From Verrucomicrobiaceae bacterium (GTDB lineage Bacteria > Verrucomicrobiota > Verrucomicrobiia > Verrucomicrobiales > Verrucomicrobiaceae), in contig JACKQF010000009.1 of NCBI GenBank assembly GCA_024232965.1, positions 1 through 64,000 on the forward strand: DNA of 64,000 bases. The letters run 5' to 3'. A program made the translations under genes and the position numbers. Positions 46,258 through 56,415 of this stretch are shown here, piece by piece (positions within the stretch are counted from its first letter, which is position 1; every line of letters starts with the position of its first letter). The notes beneath the pieces were generated by a model. It saw only the letters and a program-made list of their open reading frames with translations, made no database searches and was not told the DNA's origin.

Positions 46258-49200
46258 TCATTCTGCGATGAGTTCGACTCCACAAAGAACCGGTGGAGCG
46301 CTGGAGGTCTTTGACGGTGTGAGCGTGAGTTTGAATTCGCCCCCGATGGTAATGTGGCGAAACTCCTTCATGATCGTTGTCGCGGTAGCTTCGGCGGCTT
46401 GGGCGATGTCAAAATTTTGCAGCACGGTTTTGCCCTGCATCATGACGTTGAAGATGCGCTGGCCTTTGGCGAGATCATCGGGCTCAGCGAAGTGCAGGCG
46501 CACGGTGTATGGGGCGGGTGGGTGGTTGACGTGAAGGATGGGTGGCGGTGGTTTGACCTCCGGTGCGGGCTTCTTGGACTTGCTCTTTTTGCCTTTGGCT
46601 TCGTCCTCCTCTGAGGCGGATGGTGGCTTTTTGAGCTCGCCCTTGCGCAACGTGGGTTCGATGTTGATCTCAACGGCGCCCGACACACCCGACGCCCCGA
46701 CCCAAGGGAGATCCAGGCTGGCGATCTGCGATGAGTGACGCCGAAACCACTTTTGATCGCCGCCTTTGACTTGAATGGTGAGACCGGGCGATATGCCTTC
46801 ATCGGTGTTTGGGTATTCGAGCCAGAGAGTGCCATCGGGAGCACGACGATCTCCGGGCGCTCCGAAGTTGATGCCGACGCGTTTGATGCGGTCGCCATCT
46901 TTGCCATCGAGACCGAATTGACTGTAGGCCCAGAGTTCCATTTCAGGCATGTGGACGAGGGCCAGCGAGGTTTGATTTTGATAGGCGCAACTGCAGGTGC
47001 GGGTGTAGTCAGGGGCGTTGAGGACGCCGTTGGCGACGACCAAATTGGAGGTGCAGCCAGACTTGAAGCCGCCGAGATTGGCGGTGCCGCTCATGGTGGC
47101 AAGGTCATAAAACCCAGCTGCGCCGGAGCGATAGGTGAGGAGGTTCTCGCTAGCGATGACCGTGTTGCAACCGTAGGTGCGGTTGATGCGCCAAGGCTCC
47201 ATTTGACCCGTCAAGGGATTGCGCACGAGGTGTGGGGTTCCGTCTCGGAGGTTGATCACGCCATTGGAGGCTTGATAGGAGTTGGCCCCCGTGAAGATGA
47301 GGTCGTTGTGAATGATGCAGGGGCCGGTGTAGCTGCTCTTCAAGTCCTGCCAAAGTACCTGACCATCGCTGCCGCGTGAGGCCGCTAGTCCGACGCCACC
47401 TTCGCTGCCGAGGCGGTCCGTTGCTTTTGAGCTGGCCTGCAAAAGGATGTCAAAGGTCTTCGAATATCCCAGCCACGTGCCAAAGATGTCTTCTTTCTGC
47501 TCCCAGAGAATCGTGCCGGTCTTGGCATCGATGGCGATGATGCGGTAGTCGCTCGGCAACGGAGTGCCACGGCGATCCAGGAGTCCTTCCGCATAGGTGG
47601 TGAGCTTGTCCAGGCAGTAGATGCGGCCATTGCCAGCGACGATGCCGTTGTGGAGGAAGCTGTGGCGTGCCTTGATGCGCCAACGCAGTTGTCCCGTGTG
47701 GCGGTCAAAGGCGGCGAGCCCATCGCTCGCGGAATAATCATCCACCGTGGCCGCGGGAGTTTTGCTGGCATCACCACCGAGCTTCAGGCTGTAATGGGCA
47801 AAGCCATCGCCTGCCAAAAGGAGATCGTCCAAGACGCCGATGTAACCCCATTCTGCGGGGGCTTTTCCATCGCGCTGAAACCGCAGCGGGATGCGCTGCC
47901 GCAGGGTGCCCGTCCGCGCGTCGAGGGCGTGGCATTCGCCCTTCACGGCGACGTACACGGTATCGTCGGTGGCGACGAAATTACTGCCGCGCCCGTTGGC
48001 CCCTGGGATGTGTTTCTGGTTGTAGGCCGTGCTCAGCGGCGTGTCTTCGTAGGTCTCGTTGTAGTAGATGCCAAAGGTGCCGAGATCGCCAAAGTCATGC
48101 TTCCAAAGCGCGCGACCCGAATACACGTCGCGAGCACTGACGCTATTCATGCCCTCGATGAAGAGGCGGCCGCTGACGACCTGTTCTGGTGGACCGTGCC
48201 CGTGTCGAGGGAGGACATCGGCATTGCTGCTGCCGCCAAACCAAAGAACGCCGAGTGGTGCCTTCACGAGGCTATCGTCTGACTTCACTGTGTTGCCAAT
48301 ATCGCCGTACTGATGGGTCCAATCGGCTGCGCCAGGGAGCGCGCCTTCCTTGACGAGGAAGAGATACTTTTCTGAAGGTCGAAGGCTGGCATTGGCGAGG
48401 CCGGCCTCTTTGACAAGCTCCGCGGAAACGGTGCCGAGTGGCACACACAAGATGCCACCGTAGGGTCGGACGGATTCGTAGCACTTCTGCAACATGGCTT
48501 TGTCCTTCAAGGCTGTGGCGGCTGCGGCAGAATTGATCAGCGTGAAATGCGCAAAGTAGGAAGGTGGCTGGAAGGTCGCGATGGAGGCCTGTTGGACGGT
48601 GGCGTGGATGCCATTCTGACCTGCGGCATTCAATTTTGTGCGAAGTGCGATGACCTTAGCCGCGTCGGGCTCAACGATGATCACGGGCACCTGAGATTCG
48701 TGAACGAGCGCATCGATCAAGGCCATGTCCTCGGTGCCGTGGCAGACGATCTGGCCATTGGGATCACCGATGAGTTGCAGGAATTCGCGCGCCTGTGTTA
48801 GGGCGTCGGGATCGGGTTTCTGGGGAGTCCGTGTATCCGTGATGGTCTTGGCTTCGTGCTCTGCTGCGCCGAAGGTCAGGATGCTCCCTTCTTGAGTGAC
48901 GGCGATGAGGTGGCCATTCGCGGCGAGCAGTCTCTGGATGTTGCCTTTGATCGGCATCGACCAAGCGATCGTTGGCTTGCCTGTGTTCTTGGGCAGCTGG
49001 ATGGCGGTAATGCTGGATTTGCCTGCGGCATAAAGGTGATCGCCTGCCTTGATGAGGTCGCCCGAAGCATCGACGGGGATTTCCCAGTAGACGGTCTCGC
49101 TGGTGCCGAGCTCACGCACGACGGCAGCACCCTTCTCTGTCGTCGCAGCAGCGTAGATCCGATCGTTGGTGATGACGGGTTCTCCACAGGTGGACTTACC

Positions 49201-50103
49201 CTGCGTGCCTGTGGCCAGATCGTAGGTGCGAACTTCGCGGCCACGGGTGTGGACATAGAAGTACCTGTCGCCAGCCGCCACAAAGGAGCCGCCGTTGCCT
49301 TTGCCGCCATCGGCGAGATTGAAGTAGCGCAGGGCACCGGTTTTGCGATCGAACGCTGCGGGCACGGAACGTCCGCCGGGGATCAGAAGTAGATCTTGGG
49401 TAGCCACCAGTGCTCCTTGCGGAGCCACCCCGGCAAAGGCTGGGGCACTGTGGGGTTGCTTGATGAACTGCGCACCGCTGCCGTCGTTCACCCAGTTGAT
49501 GTGCCCCGTATTGGGATCGAGCGCATAGATGAAGGTGCCCATGAAGGGCCAGATGCTGGCAGCGAAGTAGAGCTGGCCATCGCGAATCACGGGACCGCCA
49601 CGCGCGGGCCATGCGGAGACGAGACGTCCATTCCCTTGGGCCTTGCGGTCAGAGGGGCCGCCGCGTAGTGACCACAGCTGGTGTCCATCATTGGCGGCGA
49701 TGCAGTAGAGGAAGCCATCATCGCTGGTGACATACACTTTGTCTTTCCAGGCGACAGGCGGCAGGCGCACAGGCCCACCGGTGAAGAAGGTCCAAAGTTC
49801 TTGGCCGCTGTGCAGATCAAGCGCCACGACTTTGTCTTGGTCATTGAAGCTGATGAAGAGGCGATCGCCCAAGACGACGGGTTCGAAGACCTTGTCGTAG
49901 GTCATGAGGTCGTGATTAAGCACGTCGTCCCAGACTTGAGCGCGCGGCGAGTACTGGCGCTCCCATTGGAGGTGGAGCACTCGAGGCAGTTGCTCAGAAG
50001 AGGCTGCGGTCCGACCTGCGTCATAGCGCCACATCGGCCAGTCTTCGGCGTGAAGGGCGGAGCACAGGGCGGCAAGGATAAAGGCGGAACGGAGCAAGAG
50101 CAT
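46258..50103 (-). CDS. giant exported PQQ-like beta-propeller with methyltransferase-like insert and malectin-like end
   Basis: Protein of 1281 residues. The ATG at 50103 gives a clear signal peptide (MLLLRSAFILAALCSALHA) before EDWPMWRYDAGRT. A first beta-propeller covers about 20-440 (ALDLHSGQELWTFFTGGP and similar blades). Residues about 450-560 look like a Rossmann methyltransferase-like domain that has lost its glycine-rich SAM motif (QIVCHGTEDMALIDAL, then VIIVEPDAAKVIALR). A second propeller runs from DWTHQYGDIGNT near 585 to about 1080. After a Lys/Pro-rich linker the last 90 residues resemble a malectin-like carbohydrate-binding domain (YTVRLHFAEP). An upstream ATG at 50259 would add 52 residues and hide the signal peptide. 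Function unknown; expected in the periplasm. Confidence 0.85.
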   Translation of the reverse strand: MLLLRSAFILAALCSALHAEDWPMWRYDAGRTAASSEQLPRVLHLQWERQYSPRAQVWDDVLNHDLMTYDKVFEPVVLGDRLFISFNDQDKVVALDLHSGQELWTFFTGGPVRLPPVAWKDKVYVTSDDGFLYCIAANDGHQLWSLRGGPSDRKAQGNGRLVSAWPARGGPVIRDGQLYFAASIWPFMGTFIYALDPNTGHINWVNDGSGAQFIKQPHSAPAFAGVAPQGALVATQDLLLIPGGRSVPAAFDRKTGALRYFNLADGGKGNGGSFVAAGDRYFYVHTRGREVRTYDLATGTQGKSTCGEPVITNDRIYAAATTEKGAAVVRELGTSETVYWEIPVDASGDLIKAGDHLYAAGKSSITAIQLPKNTGKPTIAWSMPIKGNIQRLLAANGHLIAVTQEGSILTFGAAEHEAKTITDTRTPQKPDPDALTQAREFLQLIGDPNGQIVCHGTEDMALIDALVHESQVPVIIVEPDAAKVIALRTKLNAAGQNGIHATVQQASIATFQPPSYFAHFTLINSAAAATALKDKAMLQKCYESVRPYGGILCVPLGTVSAELVKEAGLANASLRPSEKYLFLVKEGALPGAADWTHQYGDIGNTVKSDDSLVKAPLGVLWFGGSSNADVLPRHGHGPPEQVVSGRLFIEGMNSVSARDVYSGRALWKHDFGDLGTFGIYYNETYEDTPLSTAYNQKHIPGANGRGSNFVATDDTVYVAVKGECHALDARTGTLRQRIPLRFQRDGKAPAEWGYIGVLDDLLLAGDGFAHYSLKLGGDASKTPAATVDDYSASDGLAAFDRHTGQLRWRIKARHSFLHNGIVAGNGRIYCLDKLTTYAEGLLDRRGTPLPSDYRIIAIDAKTGTILWEQKEDIFGTWLGYSKTFDILLQASSKATDRLGSEGGVGLAASRGSDGQVLWQDLKSSYTGPCIIHNDLIFTGANSYQASNGVINLRDGTPHLVRNPLTGQMEPWRINRTYGCNTVIASENLLTYRSGAAGFYDLATMSGTANLGGFKSGCTSNLVVANGVLNAPDYTRTCSCAYQNQTSLALVHMPEMELWAYSQFGLDGKDGDRIKRVGINFGAPGDRRAPDGTLWLEYPNTDEGISPGLTIQVKGGDQKWFRRHSSQIASLDLPWVGASGVSGAVEINIEPTLRKGELKKPPSASEEDEAKGKKSKSKKPAPEVKPPPPILHVNHPPAPYTVRLHFAEPDDLAKGQRIFNVMMQGKTVLQNFDIAQAAEATATTIMKEFRHITIGGEFKLTLTPSKTSSAPPVLCGVELIAE

Positions 50104-50257
50104 GGGGAGGAGAGGAAACGTCGCGGGGCCGCGGCTTTTGCGGTGAAGTGGGGCAGCTACGGGCGTTTCGGGAGGCGGTGCATCTGGTGGGTTGACTGCG
50201 GAGTCCGCTTGCGTCTTGGGGCTTTCTCTGGAATGAGGGCGTTCCCCGTTTCTCTTC

Positions 50258-50983
50258 ATGCTCGATTCCACCGCAGCTTCACCCAGCATTTTGGCGACGA
50301 TCGCTACAGCCTTTCGCCGTAATCGGTTGCCATGCCTCTTGCTGAACGTGGTGGTCATTGCGCTGGTCACGAGTTATTACCGCTGGCCAGCTGTGGCGGG
50401 ACTGTGGAGCGCGGTGGGTGATTTCAAGACGACTTGGTCTTTTGGCTTTTCCCTGGCATCGACGATCTTTGCCGCTGTGGTACTGCCTTCGACTGTGCAG
50501 TGGGCCATGGGGACTCTGCCAGAGGAGGGTCGAGTTCGCCGATTGTTGCTGCTGGCGCTGTTTTGGGGGTATCGCGGGATGGAGATCGATTTGCTCTACC
50601 AATTTCAAACCCAATTGTTTGGCGCAGGCAATGATGTCGGAACTCTGATCCGAAAGGTGGCGATGGACCAGTTTGTTTACAGCCCCTTTTGGGCAGTGCC
50701 TACCTATGTGATCGCTTTGCGGTGGATCGATCATGGCGGTGTGTGGCGGCAGACGTGGAGGTCGCTAGACCGGCGATTTTGGACCTACACGCTGCCAAGC
50801 GTCATGATCACCAACTGGATCGTGTGGATCCCGGCTGTGGCGTTGATCTACAGCCTGCCTGGCCCATTGCAGTTTCCGCTCTTTTCGATGGTGATGTGCT
50901 TTTTCGTCCTGCTGGTCACGCTGTTGGCGAAGGGGGGCGAAGGTGGGAAAGAGGTGCCCCTGAATGACTTACCGCCGCCGTAG
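50258..50983 (+). CDS. polytopic membrane protein resembling Mpv17/PMP22
   Basis: Protein of 241 residues with about five or six membrane helices (near 25-43, 60-85, 92-115, 140-160, 180-202 and 207-225). The C-terminal half recalls the Mpv17/PMP22 signature of eukaryotic organelle membrane proteins: KVAMDQFVYSPFWAVPTY, a middle TLPSVMITNWIVWIPAVALI, and a final helix. The resemblance is by pattern and would need a profile search. The charged tail is GEGGKEVPLND. It is divergent from the giant beta-propeller gene and its last 15 bases overlap the convergent RND pump gene. Confidence 0.6.
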   Translation: MLDSTAASPSILATIATAFRRNRLPCLLLNVVVIALVTSYYRWPAVAGLWSAVGDFKTTWSFGFSLASTIFAAVVLPSTVQWAMGTLPEEGRVRRLLLLALFWGYRGMEIDLLYQFQTQLFGAGNDVGTLIRKVAMDQFVYSPFWAVPTYVIALRWIDHGGVWRQTWRSLDRRFWTYTLPSVMITNWIVWIPAVALIYSLPGPLQFPLFSMVMCFFVLLVTLLAKGGEGGKEVPLNDLPPP

Positions 50984-53900
50984 AATCCGGAATACCACGG
51001 GTGTGGCGACGAGGGAGAGGACGACGCTGATGCAGAGGGCACCGATGACGCCGATGGCGAGCGGTTTGAGCATGTCGGCTCCGGTGCCGATGCCGTAGGC
51101 GAGGGGGAGCATGCCGAGCCCGGCGGCCATGGAGGTCATGAGGACGGGGCGGAGCCGACGATGACCCGAGAGCACGAGGGCTTCGTCGAGAGTTTTGCCT
51201 TCGGCCAAAAGATGATCGACGTAATCGAGCATGAGGATGCCGTTCTTCGCGACGATGCCGACGCCGATGATCGCCCCGAGGAAGCTGATGATGTTGAGCG
51301 TGGTGCCCGTCAACCACAAGGCGAGGATGGTGCCGAGCAAAGCTAGGACGCTGCCAAAGACGATGGCGATGGGTTCTGCGTAGCCGCGAAACTCGATGAG
51401 CAGCACAGTGAAGACAAGCAGGATGGCCATGATGAGCACCATCAGCAGGTTCTGGAAGGACTCCTGTTGCTGCTGGAAAAGACCACCGAACTCGATGCTG
51501 CCAGGAGGGATGCTTTTGTCTGCGCTGAGCTTTTCCCGAATCTCTGTCATGGCGCTGCCGAGATCTCGCCCTTCGAGTCGGGCGGTGATGGCGACGTCCT
51601 GGCGCAGATCTTCGCGGCGCAGTTCGAGTTGGCCAGGGGCTTCGCTGATATCGGCGACTTGAGAGAGCTTTACGAGCCCGCCGGTCGATGTGCGCAAAGG
51701 GAGGTCGTTTAAGGTGGTGATGCGATTGAATTGAGTGGCATCGCCGACGACGCGGATGTCGATGACGCGATCTCCTTCCAGCACGCTCGAGGCGGTCTTG
51801 CCGAGCTTGGCGATGTTGACGGCGGTGGCGATGTCTTCTGCGGAAATACCGAACCGTTGCGCGTCGGGTTGCTTGACACGCAGGGTCAGCGACGGGCCAG
51901 TGTAGGTGAGGCCGTCAAAGGTATCGACGACTCCTTCCACCTGTTGAATGGCGGCTTCGATCTCGGGAGCCTTTTTTTGGAGGAACTCCAGATCGTTGGA
52001 GTAGAGCTTCACTTCGATGGGTTCGGGCGACCAAGTGAGATCGCCGATGAGATCGCCGAGAATGCCCGGGAATTCCCACTCGATGCCTGGGACGGTTGCT
52101 TGGAATTTTTCGCGGAGTTCCGAGATGACCTCTTCGGTGGGGCGCTGCCGATCGGTCTTGAGCTTGACCAGGAAGTCACCCGTGTTGGGCTCTGCGACGG
52201 CAAGCGCGAGGCGTGCGCCGGTGCGTCGGGAGTAGCTTTCCACATCCGGGGTGGCATTGATGATGGCTTCCGCTTGGAGGAGTTGGCGACTGGTTTCCTC
52301 CAGGCTGGTGCCCCATGGTGCGGTGTAGTCGATGACGAAGCCGCCCTCATCAATCGCGGGGAGGAAATCGCTCTCCAGCTTTTGATACATGGTGACGCCG
52401 AATCCGATGAGACCGAGGCAAAGCAGCAGAACGAGCCAGCGCAATTTCAGGGCGCCCCGCACGGCGAACTCGTAGAGCCGGATCAGTGCGCGCAAGATGA
52501 AGCCGCCTTCTTCGTGCTTGGGTGCACGGCTACCGATGAGCCATCCGGCAAGCGACGGAGTCAGCGTAACCGCAAGAACGAGCGATGTGAGAAGGGAGAC
52601 GACCATGGTCATGGCCAAGGCGCGGAAGAAGACGCCGGTGATGCCGTCAAGAAAGGCGAGGGGCACAAAGACGACGACGGGCGTGATGGTGGAGGCGACG
52701 AGAGGTCGGAAGATTTCGCCAACGCCTTCGGTGATGGCTTCGAACTTGTTGCGGCCCGATGCTAGCTTTGCGTAGATGGCTTCGACGACGACGATTGCGT
52801 CATCAATGACGAGACCGATGGCAGCAGCGATGCCGCCGAGTGTCATGAGATTGAAACTGAGCCCGGCGAGATTCATTGCCACCAGTGTGACGAGCACGGT
52901 GACGGGAATCACGACGACGGCGACCAAGGTGGTGCCCCAACTTTTCAAGAAGAGGAAGATGATGACGACGGAGAGGATGAGCCCAAAGACGATGGCCTCC
53001 CAGACGCTGCCAACAGAGGAGCGGACGAGTTGGGACTGGTCGTAGAAGAAGGCCAGCTTCATGTCAGGTGGAAGCTCGCTGCGCAGTTTTGCGAGTTCTG
53101 CCTCCAGATCCTGGGCGATGTTCAGCGTGCTGGCATCGGGTTGCATGCGCACGTTGAGCAACACTGCGTTCACGCCTTCCGCAGTGACCACGTTGAAGAC
53201 AGGCTCGGGGCCGCGTTGCACTTTGGCGATGTCTTTGATGAAGATGGGTCTGCCATTTGCCACGCCGACCGTGAAGTTTGCGATGTCGTCGAGATTGCGC
53301 GTCCGGCCATCGACGAGCGTCAGGTAAAGGGTGTAATTCTCCTCATGCAAACCAGCGGGTGCGGTGAGGTTGTTCTTTTCCAGCGCATCGGTCACGTCGG
53401 CCATAGTCATGCCTTTGGCCGCCAGTTTGATGGGATCTACGATGACCTGATACTCTGGTGTGCGGCCCCCGACGATGTCCACGCGGGCCACACCAGGGGT
53501 TCTGAGAAAGCGCGGCTTGAGATTGTAGCGCGCCGTCTCCCAGAGTTCTGTGATGTCCCGCTCTGGGCTGGTGAGGCTGACGCCGAGAATGGGGAAGGCA
53601 GAGAAGGTCAACCTCCACACGGTGCTCTCTGCGGTCGGTGGCAAGGTGCTGCGGATTTGTCCGAGTCGCCCGAGGACGTAAAGTTCGCTCTGCACCATGT
53701 CTACTTTCCAGGTGAAGAAGACATTGATCTCCGCAGAGCCGCGGCCGGTGGCTGAACTGATGCGGGTAGCCCCGGGAATGTCCTTCATTGCCTCTTCAAT
53801 GGGGCGGGTGATGGTCGCCATCATTTCATCCGCTGGCATGACGCCGTTATCGACGAGGATGACGCAGCGCGGGAAGTTGGTCTGCGGGAAGACGGAAGAC

Positions 53901-54010
53901 GACATGTGCAGCGCCGAGTAAACCCCTGCGAGGCAGAGGATCAGCGTCACGAAGACGATGGCCTTGGAATGATGGATGGACCATCGACCCAGAGAGGAAT
54001 TGCTGGTCAT
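50969..54010 (-). CDS. RND-family efflux pump inner-membrane subunit
   Basis: Proton-driven exporter of 1013 residues forming the pump of a tripartite efflux complex. Features are an N-terminal helix followed by VFPQTNFPRCVILVDNGV, the periplasmic porter domains, the TM4 proton-relay pair in AAAIGLVIDDAIVVVEA, and the second-half repeat starting LKLRWLVLLLCLGLIGFG. The C-terminal helices include GAIIGVGIVAKNGILMLDYV. The sequence is of the drug/metabolite (HAE-1-like) kind rather than the Cus metal kind, but the substrate is uncertain. It is the last gene of a minus-strand operon after the adaptor (9-bp gap) and outer-membrane genes. Confidence 0.95.
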   Translation of the reverse strand: MTSNSSLGRWSIHHSKAIVFVTLILCLAGVYSALHMSSSVFPQTNFPRCVILVDNGVMPADEMMATITRPIEEAMKDIPGATRISSATGRGSAEINVFFTWKVDMVQSELYVLGRLGQIRSTLPPTAESTVWRLTFSAFPILGVSLTSPERDITELWETARYNLKPRFLRTPGVARVDIVGGRTPEYQVIVDPIKLAAKGMTMADVTDALEKNNLTAPAGLHEENYTLYLTLVDGRTRNLDDIANFTVGVANGRPIFIKDIAKVQRGPEPVFNVVTAEGVNAVLLNVRMQPDASTLNIAQDLEAELAKLRSELPPDMKLAFFYDQSQLVRSSVGSVWEAIVFGLILSVVIIFLFLKSWGTTLVAVVVIPVTVLVTLVAMNLAGLSFNLMTLGGIAAAIGLVIDDAIVVVEAIYAKLASGRNKFEAITEGVGEIFRPLVASTITPVVVFVPLAFLDGITGVFFRALAMTMVVSLLTSLVLAVTLTPSLAGWLIGSRAPKHEEGGFILRALIRLYEFAVRGALKLRWLVLLLCLGLIGFGVTMYQKLESDFLPAIDEGGFVIDYTAPWGTSLEETSRQLLQAEAIINATPDVESYSRRTGARLALAVAEPNTGDFLVKLKTDRQRPTEEVISELREKFQATVPGIEWEFPGILGDLIGDLTWSPEPIEVKLYSNDLEFLQKKAPEIEAAIQQVEGVVDTFDGLTYTGPSLTLRVKQPDAQRFGISAEDIATAVNIAKLGKTASSVLEGDRVIDIRVVGDATQFNRITTLNDLPLRTSTGGLVKLSQVADISEAPGQLELRREDLRQDVAITARLEGRDLGSAMTEIREKLSADKSIPPGSIEFGGLFQQQQESFQNLLMVLIMAILLVFTVLLIEFRGYAEPIAIVFGSVLALLGTILALWLTGTTLNIISFLGAIIGVGIVAKNGILMLDYVDHLLAEGKTLDEALVLSGHRRLRPVLMTSMAAGLGMLPLAYGIGTGADMLKPLAIGVIGALCISVVLSLVATPVVFRILRRR

Positions 54011-54019
54011 GCCGGTGGG

Positions 54020-55060
54020 TTACTTGGAATCAGCTGTCGTGATGCGGACCTTGGTTTCGTGGGGCAGGCCGTAGGTTCCGAAAGTGACAACCGTCTGGCC
54101 TTCGCTCAATCCCTCTGCTTCGACCTCGACGACCTGAGCATCGCGAAAACCGGTCTTTACTGCTTTGCGTGTGGCGATTCCATCGGTGACGAGGGAGATC
54201 ACGGGGCCATCTTCGGGGTCGTTAACCAAACTCTTGAGCGGAACGGCCAGTCTATCCTTATGCTCTGCGCTAACGATATTGGCGCGGATGAATTGGCCGG
54301 GCCGCAGTGTGCTCTTTTTGGGGACGCTGATGCGCACCAGCACGGTGTCTGTGGCTGGATCTACTTGGGGGCTGATGAAGATGACCTTTCCTTCAATCGG
54401 TGTGGCGTCAGTGCCGGAGATGAGTTGCGCGATCTGGTCGGCGCGGATTTCAGATGCTTCTGCAATCGGGATTCGAACGTTGGCGACGAGGCGATCCAGG
54501 TCGATGATCTCTGCGAGCACTCGTGATGCATCAGCGGCTTCACCCGGTTTGGCGTCAAATTTGACAAGGGTGCCGTTCATGGGGGCCTCTCCTTGCATGA
54601 GCGATTGTTGCACCTTTGCGGCAGCGACTTCCGCTTTGGCGGCTGCGAGCGCCTGTTCTGCTTCGAGTAATTGTTTGGCGGAAGTGCCTTCTACTTCGAT
54701 GAGCGCTTTTTGCCGATCGACATTGGCCTGGGAGAACTGGATGGCGAGTTCCGCTGTGGCCTCCGCGGCATCGACGGCGCGGCTGTCGAGTCGGAAGAGG
54801 ACGTCTCCCTTCTTTACCTGTTGTCCTTCGATTCCATTGACCACAGTGATCAGGCCTGCGGTGGCGGGGGAGAGCTTTGCTGAGGCGAGGGGATCAGGCT
54901 CGATCACGCCAAAGGCGGTGATTGTCTGGTGAAGGGTGACCTTGACGACTTTGGCGACCTGGACTTCGACTTCAGTGACGAGCTCCGTCGCTCCTTCCTC
55001 GGCTCGTAGGTTTGACACCGCAAAAGTGGCAAGGAGGAGCAGGTGGGTGGGAATTTTCAT
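54020..55060 (-). CDS. RND efflux periplasmic adaptor (membrane fusion protein)
   Basis: Periplasmic adaptor of 346 residues that links the RND pump to its outer-membrane channel. A signal peptide ends near NLRA. The lipoyl-like half GLITVVNGIEGQQVKKGDVLFRL and its second half (MNGTLVKFDAKPGEAAD) flank an alpha-helical hairpin at about 95-150 rich in Ala, Glu and Gln. The beta-barrel region includes STLRPGQFIRANIV. It lies 8 bp after the outer-membrane gene and 9 bp before the pump gene, a classic tripartite operon. Confidence 0.93.
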   Translation of the reverse strand: MKIPTHLLLLATFAVSNLRAEEGATELVTEVEVQVAKVVKVTLHQTITAFGVIEPDPLASAKLSPATAGLITVVNGIEGQQVKKGDVLFRLDSRAVDAAEATAELAIQFSQANVDRQKALIEVEGTSAKQLLEAEQALAAAKAEVAAAKVQQSLMQGEAPMNGTLVKFDAKPGEAADASRVLAEIIDLDRLVANVRIPIAEASEIRADQIAQLISGTDATPIEGKVIFISPQVDPATDTVLVRISVPKKSTLRPGQFIRANIVSAEHKDRLAVPLKSLVNDPEDGPVISLVTDGIATRKAVKTGFRDAQVVEVEAEGLSEGQTVVTFGTYGLPHETKVRITTADSK

Positions 55061-55068
55061 GGTCGGAA

Positions 55069-56415
55069 CTAGCGGAGCGAGCGCAAGGGGAGTTGAAGCG
55101 AGGCTTCGAGTTGGCCAAGGGCTTCTTGGGCTTGGATTCGGGCCTCAAGAAGTGAAAGTGCGGAGGCACTGGCCTCAATACGGCGGCGAACAAGCTCAAG
55201 GGGGGCGAGCTCTCCGGCCTCTACCATGTGCTTTGTTGTGTCGCTGGAGTGGGTGGCTTCTTCTGCTAAATGCGCGGCGGTTTTTGCCTTGGCCTGGGCG
55301 CCATGGTAGGCGGCGAGCGCTGTTTCGATTTCGCCAAAAACCGTGGCTTGCTGGGACTCAAATACGGCTGCTGCAGTCTGGCGTTTGGCTTCGGCTTGGC
55401 GGATAGCTCCGCGATTTTGATTCAGAATGGGTAGTCCGATGTTGAGTCCGAGTGTCCATCGGTTGACTGTTTGATCTAGCTCGTAGCCAGGGCCGAGTTG
55501 AACGTCGGGATACTGTTTGGCGATCTCTAGCCGCAGGGATGCCTCTGCCACCTTGTAGTCGGCTAGGGCAGCGAGTAGATCGCTGCGGTGAGTCAGCGCG
55601 GTCCTGCGAGCTGCGCTTCCAGGGGTGGAAGGGAATTGGGTGAAGTCAGAGAAGTCCAAATCTACCGCCCGAAGTGCTGACGAAGGGATACCAATGGCGG
55701 CGGCGAGTTGCGCCTGAGCGGTGTCGGACTGCTGGTCTGCATCGTGAAGTGCAAGCTTTGCGCGATTGAGTGACAGCCGTGCCTGGGTCACCTCGAAGGC
55801 GGGTGCTTCGCCGACCTTGACCTGGGCCTCCAGTTTTTGGAGGGTCTCGTCGTGCAAAGCGATTTCGTTTTTAAGAAGGGCTGCGTTTTCTCTTCCCGCG
55901 TAGAGTTTCAGCATTGCATCGCGCACTTTGGTGCGGGCCGTCCAGGCTGCAGCGGATGCCAGAAGTTGAACGGACTCGAGTTCTGCCCGGGCTTGGTCTA
56001 GCCGTCTGGCGCGCTTTCCTGCAGTCTCGATTGGCACGTTCAGGGACGGGGTGATGATCCAGGGCGAGATTCCTCTGGTGGAGCTGTTGTAGCCTGGGGA
56101 AAACGACAGAGTCGGGTTTGGGCGTTCGCTGGCGATCGTGATGCCCGCTTCTGTCTGGGCCACCATGGATTGAGCGACCCTTACTTCGCCACTAAAGAAG
56201 GCGGCGGCGAGGGCGAGCTTGTCCGTCGTCCAAGAGCCGCCTGCCTTTTGTTCAACCAGAAATGCCTGAAGCGCAGGGTCGGCCAGGGAACGATTGGCAA
56301 ATGCAGATGCACTGACGTCGGCAGACAGCGGGCTGGACTGGAATTGAACACAGGCCGTCAAGCAAAGGCCCGTGAGGCCAAGCGCTAGGTTGTTGAGGGT
56401 GATGAGGCGGGGCAT
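55069..56415 (-). CDS. TolC-family outer-membrane efflux lipoprotein
   Basis: Outer-membrane channel of 448 residues. The ATG at 56415 gives a lipoprotein signal ending LTAC. Two repeated outer-membrane efflux domains follow, each with a long coiled-coil pair. Recognisable parts are PNPTLSFSPGYN, TPSLNVPIETAGKRARR and the second-repeat NIGLPILNQNRGAIRQAEAK. It is the first gene of the efflux operon; the promoter should lie between it and the divergent membrane-protein gene (56416-56592). Alternative starts at 56421 or 56508 would lengthen the leader. Confidence 0.9.
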   Translation of the reverse strand: MPRLITLNNLALGLTGLCLTACVQFQSSPLSADVSASAFANRSLADPALQAFLVEQKAGGSWTTDKLALAAAFFSGEVRVAQSMVAQTEAGITIASERPNPTLSFSPGYNSSTRGISPWIITPSLNVPIETAGKRARRLDQARAELESVQLLASAAAWTARTKVRDAMLKLYAGRENAALLKNEIALHDETLQKLEAQVKVGEAPAFEVTQARLSLNRAKLALHDADQQSDTAQAQLAAAIGIPSSALRAVDLDFSDFTQFPSTPGSAARRTALTHRSDLLAALADYKVAEASLRLEIAKQYPDVQLGPGYELDQTVNRWTLGLNIGLPILNQNRGAIRQAEAKRQTAAAVFESQQATVFGEIETALAAYHGAQAKAKTAAHLAEEATHSSDTTKHMVEAGELAPLELVRRRIEASASALSLLEARIQAQEALGQLEASLQLPLRSLR

